The position numbers were made by a program, and so were the translations under genes. Of a stretch of 32,256 nt of DNA, positions 1 through 10,400 are shown in pieces. Each line of letters opens with the position of its first letter. The stretch's first letter is position 1. The notes beneath the pieces are model-generated. The model did no database searches, was not told where the DNA came from, and was given only the letters and a program-made list of their open reading frames with translations. The DNA is from Elysia marginata (Eukaryota; Mollusca; Gastropoda; Plakobranchidae): positions 10,548 to 42,803 of the forward strand of contig BMAT01004532.1 in assembly GCA_019649035.1 (NCBI GenBank), given 5' to 3'.

Positions 1-520
1 ATTTAGGCTTAGATAAGAACAAGCTTATACATTTTGTATGATCACAGTATAGATTATTTTGAACTAAAAGTATAATAATTATTAGGCCTATTGCGTCCAA
101 AACCTAAGTTTGGAGATTTAAGGCCTTGCTTTAGTTTAACAATTATGGCTTCATTCGGTGGTACATTCTTTTTCTTTTTCATTCTACATAATTCACACTT
201 TACTCCAACGAAGCGGGATCGTACACACCAATAGATAGGAATGAATGTAATACACTTTATTATTGTAAACGCATCAAAACGTCCGAGGCTTGGGTGATCA
301 TTAATTTTTCGTAGATTGCAGTCCGAAGCGCCGCAGTAGGCTAGGCCCAGGCTTTGCAAAGCACGGCCAAGTGGCGTGATCAAAGTCGAACAAGGATCTC
401 GATCACACGAAGTGAAATGCAGTGTCACTGGAGGTGGAGAAGTAAGGCAGCCGAGTCTAGGGTTCAGGTAGCGACGGGGTTAGCTCCATCTAGATTTAGA
501 TCTTTTAGTTTTACGGTTTT
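1..520. other. CpG-richer patch, possible promoter or exon of an off-window gene
   Basis: Positions ~210-500 have clearly more CG dinucleotides than the surrounding DNA, and a plausible splice donor GTAAGG lies at 442. A 124-codon minus-strand frame (54..428) crosses the patch, but its product resembles nothing I know. A divergent gene running left off the window, or a 5' untranslated exon of the downstream gene, are both possible; neither is shown. Confidence 0.25.
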
Positions 521-574
521 AGGCTCAGAAACTTAATTTGATCAGCTCCTGCGAATTTGTAAAAAAATTTAATC

Positions 575-920
575 AAGAAATAGATCTAGATTTGTAAACT
601 AGATTTTTCTTGAATCAGAATCTAGAAATCTAGATCCTTTCTAAAGCAAAATAATATTATTCATCCAAACTTAGGCCTTGTCTCATAGTCAGACTCAGAG
701 TCAGAACGGGACTTCAGTCTTCAGAAAAAAAAGGTAAACGCAAGACTTCTTCGCTACTTAACCTAAGTTATGATCTGTACATCTAAATCTAATATATGCC
801 CATAGATCTAAATCTAGATCTAGTTAAAATAAGATTAAAAGGGATAAGTTTAAAATCGGAAGGATTTCCACATTGTTGTCTGGGGTGCCAATTGATTACT
901 AGATCTAGTATTAGTATTAA
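575..920. repeat. scattered AGATCTAG/TCTAGA palindromic simple sequence
   Basis: Repeated AGATCTAG-type words occur at about 582-640, 811-822 and 898-909, the last a perfect 12-bp palindrome ACTAGATCTAGT. A pure (AGATCT)3 run sits separately at 1303-1320. This is simple sequence with self-complementary units. Confidence 0.6.
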
Positions 921-1015
921 AAATTACTCTTCACTGCCCTTCAATCATTTCGCCAGCAATGTTGTTTATGGTTACAAATAATACATTTCATAGCTAAGGA
1001 CTCTTTGATGGCTTA

Positions 1016-1290
1016 AAATTTTGGAAAGACTTCCATACCGTCGCGCCACTTTGAAATTAATTTAAAGCACTAGATAAACTTGTTACCTGCTACAATATGA
1101 CTAATCCAATGTTAATGGATGAATATTCACTGGACATTGGTCTAGTGCGTTGTATTTTTATATAAATGGAATTTTCTTTCACCACTCGGGACAACGCAAG
1201 TGTATATATATGTGACGCCATTTTGTAAACAGACTTCCTTCATTTCGTTACTTTTACTGGCGCGTCGGTATTGAAGTCTTTCCAAAATTT
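1016..1290. mobile_element. 275-bp MITE with 33-bp terminal inverted repeats
   Basis: The left end (1016-1048) and the reverse complement of the right end (1258-1290) match at 31 of 33 positions, beginning AAATTTTGGAAAGACTTC and ending CGCGCCA. The interior has no coding capacity. The target-site duplication is ambiguous because the edge is palindromic: AAATTT abuts both ends if the element is taken to start at TGGAAAG. Superfamily not assigned. Confidence 0.8.
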
Positions 1291-1302
1291 GAAGTTGCAA
1301 TT

Positions 1303-1320
1303 AGATCTAGATCTAGATCT
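1303..1320. repeat. (AGATCT)3 microsatellite
   Basis: Three perfect tandem copies of AGATCT, 13 bp outside the right terminal repeat of the neighbouring MITE. The unit is itself palindromic. Confidence 0.75.
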
Positions 1321-1639
1321 ACCTCTGATGAAAATTTCCAATGACAAACTCAAACTTGATTATTGTGTAAAAATGGATTTTAAAGCCTGTTTAATTTGTG
1401 AAATTAATAAAAGGCAACAAATTTTAAGCACTTAGAAAAGCATCAATTTATTCAGAGACAAACTTACAGTAAAAATACTGGTCACGGGTCCAGAGAAAAC
1501 TTTAATTTGTAAAATAAACGTTAAATTGTATGTTAATGTTATGAGAGAACCTGCATTGAATACAAGCGAGGCAAGATGGCAGCAGGTGTTACGCCCCATT
1601 GCCCCTGAGTCATTAGTCATATGCTGTACACTTACTCAC

Positions 1640-2440
1640 TCAATCCTCTCTGAGACGTGTGGCGCTTGAGGCAGTCAAAGAGGTCTCCATCTTGGCTGAC
1701 CTTTGCTGCTGTTCGGGGAGTCGTTTCTAAGGAGAGACCTCTTTGTTTCAGGTTCCTCTCCACCTTCCTCTTCCAGGTCTCTTTTGGCAGTTCTCTGCTT
1801 ATTTGTCCCTGAGGGGTCCATTGCAGGGCTCGCCATATTAGGGATTTTTGTGGCCTTCTGCATACATATATATGCCTCAACTATCTCCATCTTCTCTCTT
1901 TTATTAATGGTGTTCAACAACTCTAGCCCTGTTCTTACTCCAGATTTTCATTTGAGATAATTTTTGGTCAGAATTTTAGGATACGTCTTAGACTTTTATT
2001 TTGGAAGACCGAACTAGTCTCTATTTTGAAGATTTTGTTATCTTCCAGCTCTTGGCTGCTATAAGAGGACACTGAGAACTTAACTGCAGAATATTCTTAT
2101 TTTTGGTGTGGATGCTGATATTGGGAGTTTTCTGAATAAGCCCTAGAAGAAGGGCAAAGGCTTGAGAGGCCATGCTTATAAATTCTTGCTTTTATCTCCT
2201 CCATGCAATCCCCAACTGCGGAGATCTTACTGCCCAGTTTTGTAAATTACTGTGTACGTCTCTAGTGGTTTCTCTTCTACTGTGATGGGTTTGTATTTGT
2301 CCTTAGTGCCTGAGTTTTTCCCTATAGTCCTATTTTGCTTGCTGTCTCATAGAGATTTTCTGTTGAAATTATATATCGTCGTATCTATGAGATATTTATA
2401 ACAGTCCAAATCATTAGCGCAGTCAAGGTCCTCTAGCACA
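1640..2440 (-). mobile_element. decayed LINE fragment: RT C-terminal part to ORF end
   Basis: Minus-strand frames, broken by stops and shifts, read in order: LEDLDCANDLD near 2402-2437 (a damaged form of the RT catalytic A-D-D box), DKYKPITVEEKPLE near 2270-2310, VLSVLL near 2050, then ALQWTPQG and a W-K-R-K-V block near 1755-1830. The last two are the conserved tail found at the end of many RTE-type or related invertebrate LINE ORFs. 5'-truncated and non-functional. Clade assignment is tentative. Confidence 0.7.
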
Positions 2441-2449
2441 AGCAATTGT

Positions 2450-2940
2450 CCAAAATTGAAACTTCATAAAAAAAATAAGTCTAGGGCTTTGATTGATCTT
2501 TTTAAAAAACATGAAAACTGTGTTCTGCATTAAGTTGCCTTGAAATATTTGGCCAAGTTTTAAAAACAACAGGCAAAGACCTAAAGCCTATAAGGCAACA
2601 GCAGTAATAAAATGAAAGTTAAATTAATAAAATCCTGGCAAAAATACAAAGTTAAAAGCTTTATAATTCTAGTAGCTTACTTACAAAAAAAAAAAAACAA
2701 CTTATCACAAAAAACAACATGCACTGTTAATCTCTCAACAGCTGAATAGAACTAATAATTATGGGCCATTATCACCCAATCATGTTAACTTCTTAACATT
2801 TTAGTCCAAAATTCAAAATCAAGTTTTAGATACAAAAATGCACTCAAAATTGCTTACATTCAATTTTCATATGCCAAAGTATCAGAGCAGTTCAACAAGT
2901 ACTTTTTGAGAAAAGCACTTTAAAATATCATTTACTGGGT
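2450..2940. other. AT-rich stretch without recognisable features
   Basis: I see no coding frame of note, no inverted repeat and no motif copy. There is a short (A)13 run near 2685. Confidence 0.5.
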
Positions 2941-2942
2941 GT

Positions 2943-4269
2943 GTTGCAAACATTACATGGATGAAACACTTCATTTAAAAACACAAAAAGTTCAAATGGA
3001 AACTATTTGTTTCTGGAACAGATTATATTTATTCAATATATACTAGCATCATAAAAATATTGATGCAATTTCACTACTTTAAACACCATTTGTTGCAAAC
3101 ATTACAGGACAGAACAGTTGTTAGGACAAAAGACATAAATGTTTGATTATCTCTACAGTTATAAAAAACACAACATCCAAAATCCCACAGAGTGTTTTAC
3201 AAGTCAAACACATAGCTTATTGAAGAAAACAAACAATAAGTGTTGATTTAAATTTTAATACTCCTTAACCAATGTTGCAAATGTTACAGGACAATAAAAA
3301 GAAAGAAATAAGAGAAATGCTACATTTGCCTTTTCTATGAAACTAGAAATCAACTTGTTTTTAGAAAACGTTACCAGATATCTACTTGATGCCCTCAAAT
3401 TCAATTATTAGAAATACAGTCGACATTAATCACTGAAATCCTCATATTTAGTTGCAAACATTATCTGCACTTGTCAAACTTCGTGTCCATGTTAATGTTT
3501 ACAACAGCTTGCCCTCTCCAGATAGATCTACATTGCCATACGCATGCTGAAAATGCATTATAAATTAATAATTTAATCTGAAATCACACAATATCTATTT
3601 TTCTTTCGGCTACAGGCTTTTATAAATGATCAGCTAGGCTCTTAGGTTGCAATCATTTCAGGGACCTCAAGTTTGTTCTATTCCTGTTAATGTTTGAACT
3701 GTTTTGTTAACCAATTTTTAAGTTCACGTATTTTGTAAGCAGCACATCTGGAGCCTGCATAACTTGAGGCTCACACACAACGTAAATTAATTATAAGAAT
3801 AACAAGTCAAATGATCTATTGACTGTTTGACGATCAATTTTCTTGCATTCGTTTACACAAAATGCGGGCAAAGTTGCAATCATTACCGCTCCTGGTTTGC
3901 GTGACTGGAACCGAAAGTTGCCTTTCACAGGTTCCGCCATCTTGAAACCCCGCAGCAAAAGTTACAGCTGGGAAGTACGGCTTGGGGTGCTTATAAAACA
4001 CTGATGCGGAAATACAAAACGAAAACCCTGTTGCGGGTCAAGGACAGTGTTGCAATCATTACATCGTGACTTTATTTTTAGACGCTGTAAATTGTTTCTC
4101 CGTTATTCCCTCACAGCTACTCGATGAGAAAGAAGACTGGCGGAAATGACAAACGGAATCTTGTTCATTAGGCAGCAATACTTTTTAAAGAAATTGCTTG
4201 TTTTAGAGTGGTTGACTTTTGTTGAAGTTTTTTTTCATTAAAACGGACTATACATGTAATGATTGCAAC
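2943..4269. repeat. array of eight 14-bp motifs GTTGCAAWCATTAC
   Basis: Plus-strand copies start at 2943, 3092, 3274, 3451, 3646, 3873 and 4049, and an inverted copy lies at 4256-4269. Copies 2943 and 3092 read GTTGCAAACATTAC; 3274 reads GTTGCAAATGTTAC; 3451 ends in T. The later copies read GTTGCAATCATTAC (3646 has TTTC at its end). Spacing is 149, 182, 177, 195, 227, 176 and 207 bp. The intervening DNA shows little obvious similarity. TTGCAAT resembles C/EBP-type half sites, which is only a resemblance. Confidence 0.8.
3840..4165 (+). promoter_or_regulatory. CpG-bearing promoter candidate with YY1-like site
   Basis: Local CG content rises against AT-rich flanks. CCGCCATCTTG at 3935-3945 is the reverse complement of CAAGATGGCGG, the classic YY1 core found just downstream of many animal start sites. 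Two members of the 14-bp motif array (3873 and 4049) fall inside. It would suit the untranslated first exon of the GLYAT-like gene 3.2 kb downstream, but I find no convincing donor and the orientation is unproven. Confidence 0.35.
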
Positions 4270-7200
4270 AGCATTTTTTATTGTCGATATTAAAAATCTA
4301 TGGCAAAGAATGTCAACAGATACAGTGTTAAATTTCTCATTTGCGAAAATAGTTTTTTCTGCATAGTTTTTCATCATTACCTTGGTTTATTTTATATTTT
4401 CCTATGGGTCTCCTGGAATGTTACAAAATATGTGGGTTTTTTTTTTTTACAAAAAATCACGATAATTTTTAATTTTCTTCTATCCTATAATTATCTCGCA
4501 GTCACCCAGCTACATGCAGCTTTGATAACCTCTTTTAAAAACATGTAGGAGTTTTTGTTTTTTTGGTAATAGTATTTTGGTTGTTTTTAGACTTTTGTTA
4601 TGACAACGTGCTGCTTACATGATTGGGTGAGAACGACCCATATATATATATACATTGGCAATGCATTGACTGTAGAAATATACAATAGGTTGCACCCAGA
4701 ATATTTCATATTAAAATTGACATATTTCTGGCCTGTCGTTTAAAAGCATAAAAAGTTAATGAGCACCATCAGCACTATAAATTTCAATGTACTTTGATTT
4801 ATTTCTATCCAACAATCCTCAGGAAACAGATTTCAAATCTTTGTTGAAAAACTTACTGAATAGTTCATACACAGCTATTAGTCTTTTAAAGTAATTTGCT
4901 TACTAAGCATGCGTTAAGTAATTTTATTAAAAAAAAAAATCAAGCAAATAAAGTTTAGGATCATATGAACTGTATTTGATCTCCAAATTCCTAGCCTAGT
5001 ATTACTGTAAGCGACATCAGGGACAGGGGGAGAGTTGAGACATTTCATTTTTAGGCTGCACATGGCAATACACACAGTTTTTTCAACTGAATTGTGTCAC
5101 AAATTTAGATGTTACCTCCTATGCAAATACACAAGGAAAGTTTTTGATGATCAAATAAAAACACACTGGCATGAACATTTTCAATATGGAATTTTTGAAA
5201 GTGTGATTTGTGATCATGCAATTTTACTTTAAAAGCAGTGAAAAGACTTTTGTGAAGGTGCATAGATTATTAAATAGAAAAAGTTATGATGCATCCTTGT
5301 AGAGGATTTGATTCTGTTTACAGAGATACATATCCATTCACTTAATTACATAATGAACAACTCATTTTGTCATTCTTGCAACTCAGCAGCAAATATGAAA
5401 GAAAAAAGAAGACATTAACTGCTACAGGTGTAAATTCAAAATACCCTGTACAAAACAAGCATGATTGGCTTCTCATAAAATCAAAAGTCATCTATAATGG
5501 AAAATTTATTAAAAAGGCTGTCTGAAACATTATGTGTCTCTGGAACTCAAACGTTAAAGACTAAGAGTTTTAATTATTTGAATTCATTAGACTGATAAAT
5601 TTCATTGCCACTTTGTGTCGGTATAATAACATGATCTTTATCCTTCTCAAGTCCTGACTATGCTGGCACTTCTTAGACCTTTAAACTTAGAGCCCTGTGT
5701 GAAAGTAATCTACACTTACCCAGGTTACATTAAATGGACCCCTATTAAGTGTTTTAACACTACTAGTTTGATATGGTTAAATAGCATTATGTCTTAGCCA
5801 CTAATTCAAATTAGTTAGATGTTGCAATTTCCACATAACATTTGTTGGTATTTTGACAGCGCATTTTCTAAGCTTTTAAACGGGGAAAAGTGCATGATAT
5901 TAACAAGATTAAATTTAAAAAAGATATGAAAGCCATAGGTGCCACATTTTTACTAAATAATTGAAATTCTGCTGTTTTCTGCTATCTGCCTATGTGACCA
6001 CTGTTCAAGCATGACTGGCTGCTATCAATTAAGTTGATTCAAAACATATCCATGAGAGTATTAAACATATCGTAAAATTTGTGGCACTTAAATTTTCTCA
6101 TGTAAGCACTAAATGGCTAATACCTTTGGATAAACCACTTTATGACAATCCACAAAGTAAACTCATTGGCCATGGTTGATAGGAGTCATTTGCACTGGGG
6201 AGTAGGCCTAGCAAATGGACATGCACAGATTAAATTTGAGAGAAACAACTCTTCCAGTTTCATTGCTACCAAAGAGTCTGAAGAAAAAAATGAATTTTCA
6301 GGGATGAAGATCAAAGGCCTGCAATGCGAAAAATTGCTGCCAAAATGCTTCAGAATGGCTTATATTTTGCTGTGTGATTTTCAGAATTTTCATGCTCATG
6401 GACCCCACTAGTCCTGGGAAATCTCCTACCTTCTGTGGTGGAATTATCCGTCAGCTAGGCACCTGCAAGAGTTTCTTCTTTTTAAAAAGTGGCACCTTCA
6501 TAGAACTTCTTTGCATTTGAAACATAGAGAACAAGGAATAAATCTACTTTCCAAAGGCATTTTCTCAAATTCAAGTTTCTAACCTCCAACTCATTCGCAG
6601 TCATTGCGAGGCATTTCTTTGGTTCAATGTGGATTTGAAAAATTATGATGCCTCACTGCTCATGAGGATTACAGGATTCAAGTAGGGAATCTGTTGTTTT
6701 AAAACCTAATCCATTTTTTCTTATTTTCAAAATGATTCCCACTGATGCGCTATCTTCCAAATGCAGCGACTTCGTCATAATCAAGACATCACAATATAAG
6801 AACCTTTTCACTGCCTTAACAGCCTTTTAAGGAGCTTTTAAACATTTTCATCTCTAAGTCTAAATGGCCAAAATGGCTAAATTGTGCAGCTACACTCTTT
6901 TTGGGATATTATTACACACACACTACACATGTGGCACTTATATGGATAATAAAAAAATTGTGTTATATACATGGACTGTATTTAGAGTCACTTACACCTT
7001 ATTATACAATTCTAAATAAAGAATACCAAGTAAATTAAAATAGAAATAGACTTAAATGCTTCTTTGTAAGAGTTAAGATAAATGTGTTTGAATCTTTTAT
7101 GTTATTTCATATCTCTCTTTCTTCGACACTGATGTTAAGATTGTGAAGTAATCATTATATTTTTAACACATAGTACTATGAAGAAAAAGTAACCAGTAAG

Positions 7201-7279
7201 GACACAAATTTAATTTTAGGAAAAAGAGAAGTTCTGATCTTTTGTACAGATTATGCATTAGACTTTTGTTTTTTTTCAG
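4270..7279 (+). other. upstream flank or first intron of the GLYAT-like gene
   Basis: About 3 kb of AT-rich DNA with short (AT)n, poly-T and poly-A runs. An 89-codon plus frame (6142..6411) lacks any recognisable domain. If transcription starts near 4 kb, this is a 5' UTR intron ending at the acceptor AG 7278-7279. Confidence 0.45.
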
Positions 7280-7371
7280 AAAGACTTGTGATGTGACTGT
7301 TTCACCCATTTGCTAGAAGAAAGAGACAGAGATCACTTTGTACATATGCTGTTTGGTCAAACTAACTCAAA
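7280..7371 (+). other. 5' UTR portion of the GLYAT-like first coding exon
   Basis: A polypyrimidine tract ending in CAG (AG at 7278-7279) looks like a splice acceptor, so the exon carrying the start codon probably begins at 7280 and at least one untranslated exon lies upstream. The leader contains an ATG followed directly by TGA (7291-7296) and a second ATG at 7346. The true transcription start cannot be placed from sequence. Confidence 0.55.
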
Positions 7372-7381
7372 ATGTCCGTAA
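7346..7381 (+). promoter_or_regulatory. overlapping upstream ORF (11 codons plus stop)
   Basis: ATG at 7346-7348 opens a frame of 11 codons ending in TAA at 7379-7381. It therefore overlaps the GLYAT-like start codon (7372) in a different frame. Its initiation context is weak (C at -3, C at +4), whereas the main ATG has A at -3. A regulatory effect on translation is inference. Confidence 0.5.
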
Positions 7382-7458
7382 TCTACCATACTCTCAGCCA
7401 AGAGGAGATAGAAGGGCTTCATGGAGAACTTCGTTCGCAGCTGCCTGAATCTGCCAAG
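7372..7458 (+). CDS. GLYAT-like coding exon 1 (residues 1-29)
   Basis: Starts MSVIYHTLSQEEIEGLHGEL and ends LPESAK before the donor GTACTT at 7459. It covers the first helix of the N-terminal domain. An in-frame stop lies three codons upstream, so no longer N-terminus is possible in this exon, and no mitochondrial-type basic leader is evident. Intron 1 begins in phase 0. Confidence 0.88.
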
Positions 7459-10400
7459 GTACTTTAAATCTTATTGATCAAAATAATATTCTCACTTTAT
7501 GCTCATGATTTTTCTGTACATAAAAGATTAAAACAAGAGGTGTCCCTTCTCTGCAAGATAACTCTTAAAATACACTAGTGTTAATTCTAATTCTAGGTCT
7601 AGATATAATGAGGCTTTTATCTCTAGATGTTTCTTACTTTTATAAATAATTGAACTTCTTAAACTAAAAAAAGTAGAGATAAATAAAATGTAGGCCTACA
7701 TCTTCAAAATAAATCTGTCATTAAAATTTTAAAAGGGTAGTGGATATTGCACTGTCTTTAAATATTTTCCAAATGTTTGTCAGCATTTGTTTTTTAATTT
7801 GATAGCATTAATGGTTTATTTATATCTCACCAGGATTGACACCAGAAAGTTCCACTACCCTTGTTTAAATACCATTTCAATTTGTGATAGATTTAAAATA
7901 CCAAAGCTATCAAATCCACTTTTAAATTGCATAGACATAAGGACTTAGGTGTAAAAAGGAGGGCTGACCAGTTTTGTCAATACACTAGTACTCGTAGTTT
8001 CAGTTATTCCTCCGGCTCCCTCTTTTTTAATGAGAAAAAATTGTTTAAAATGTTTGAGACATGAATCAAACTTTTCTTAAAAATTGCACTTTTTTCTGAA
8101 TGTTGAAAAATTCCTGATGAAACTTTTTCATCTGAACATGCACCAAGGCAATCCAATTTAGAACATAACTTCTTAACTGGCAATGGATGTATGCAGATTT
8201 GTCCAAAGTAATGTATGACATTTATTCTCTCAGGTGAAAAGATTAAAATTGAAAAAAAAAATTCAGGAGCTGACAATTCCATGCTTACATACACCCTGAA
8301 TTTGGTTTTTTTGTTTGCATGAGAAAATATGAAAAGCATGCATGAGAAAATGTGAAAATTAATCATATGAACCTATTAAAAAGAGTTTGGACAACCACCC
8401 TTTCAGTTTAAAGGGCTAACAAAACCTTCCCTGAAAAATACAAAAAACAAATAATATTTAACAGCAATAGGATGTTGAAGATTTCAGCCTGATACCAACT
8501 TTTCATAGGCATGTATTTTTCTGTTTTTCTCATTCCTGTGCAAGTGCTGCAACATCACTATAACCAGGGAATAAGATGTGAGACACTGCATATTTTATAT
8601 TCAAACCAATTCCTTTCAAAGAGAGCCATTATGTAGATATTGACAAACTCTTATTTCTCAAATTTGATATGAAAAGTGAGTTGCACCACAAAATTAAATA
8701 TTATCAATACTAGATTGTTTTTTTCTGCTAGAAAGACATTTGGACTGCATTCCTGGGGTTCATTATGAATATTTACACATTCTTTTTTATGCACTTGGTA
8801 ATGCCAGCTGGTGCCTGCATTCCTTGGCTTCATAAATATTCTCTTTGCAAGGTTTTGAATTTTCAGACATTTTGCAAGGCCTGCAGGTGCCAGATTTGCA
8901 CACTTAATTATGACAAATGTAAAACAGCCGAGTGTGTGTTATATGACAAGCAAATTTATCAATTAGTATATCATGTATTTTAAATTTTTGTGAGCAGTTT
9001 CAAACTACATTGAATATATCGATCAATTCAACTTGAAATGTAAAAAAAAAAAACCCAGTAGTCTTTGAGTTGTCATGTTTGCTATATTTAGCCTTTCCAA
9101 TTTCCCTATGGTTTTGCCCTAAAAAAAACAAACCAAACTATGGTCACAATAAAGATTGGTTTTTGCTCTCTGTAGACTTAAGAACAAGGTTTTTCCACAA
9201 AATCATTACTTATTGAAATGTATCTAAGTCAAACGTGCCCCCAGTACAAAAAAAACAAAAATTTTTAACAAAGACTGGCACAATACTTAATTTTTGTTTT
9301 CTTTTGTAATGTATAGCTAATTAATGTATATTAACAATAATGTCTCTCTTTAATGATTTCAGATGTACAACAACATCTCCAATCACATCAACGAACTTTT
9401 GACTGGATTTGAAGTGATTGTGGATCAGTGGCCCACATGGACTTGCATCATGATGCGACCAAATTGTCCAGAGTTGGTAAGTCATATCAACTATTAAATA
9501 ATATAATATACCCCTTTAGTGCAATAAAAATCACTTACTGCCTCTCTGTGCCAACCTTAAATTGAATAAGACTGACCACAGACTTGTGGAGCTTCAAAAC
9601 TGCTTCTACTACCATTTTATCCTTCTCCTCTTCTTTTTCTCCTGTTACCAAACCAGTCCTTTTGATGAATGAATTGTTTTCTTCTGCCTTTAGAAATTTT
9701 GTTCTGTTCCCTACTTATGGTGGGCAGGCTGTAACTTGGCCAGCTTGCCTGCAGTTTTGCTGTCTGGAAATCCACAGTGAGCAGATATTACTTGCAGACT
9801 GAACCAATGACATTGGAGAAGGGTTTTAAATTTAAATATTTCAGGCATCATCTCCCATTCTAATGCTTTTAAGACTAATTTTGGTCCAAATAGACTTGGT
9901 GAAAAGGAAAAGATTTTTGCCAAAATTTACAGCTTGATACCAATTTAAAAATTATTGAAAATAAGCCACAAAACTCTGCTTCAAATTTCATGTTGCTTGC
10001 ACATCTAAAATAGAGGATTTTGCACTAAATTAAATAACTATAAACTTCCTCTTTTTCATCTCTACCACAACCTAGGTGCCTCAGTACTTCAAAAACTACT
10101 ACATATGTCACACCCGCAGCATCAGAGATTTCAAGTACTTTATTCAAAGACCCGGTGTAGTTGATTGGTCTAAACCAGCAACATTTACAGGTAAGAGAAG
10201 ATTGCTCCTTTTCAGCCCCTATAGAGAAAATTGTTTTTGACAGTGTTCAGGTAAAAATACATACATTAATTTTTTATTGTTATAGGTACATATCTTATAA
10301 AATAGATAAAGAGTTTAAAACATAGCCATCAAACAACATTAGCTTAAAAAGCAGTATAGCAGAATTAAAATTATTTTAAAAAAAATTGAACTTTACGGTA

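Noticed and set aside
2943-4269. CRISPR-like array (short repeats, variable spacers)
   Set aside because: The genome is eukaryotic, the motif is 14 bp, the spacers are 135-213 bp of uneven length, and one copy is inverted.
6142-6411. 89-codon plus-strand ORF upstream of the gene
   Set aside because: No domain, no convincing splice or promoter signals tied to it, and composition typical of chance frames.
8004-8366. 120-codon minus-strand ORF in intron 1
   Set aside because: No recognisable motif, low-complexity F/S/K composition expected from AT-rich DNA, and position inside an intron. Treated as chance.
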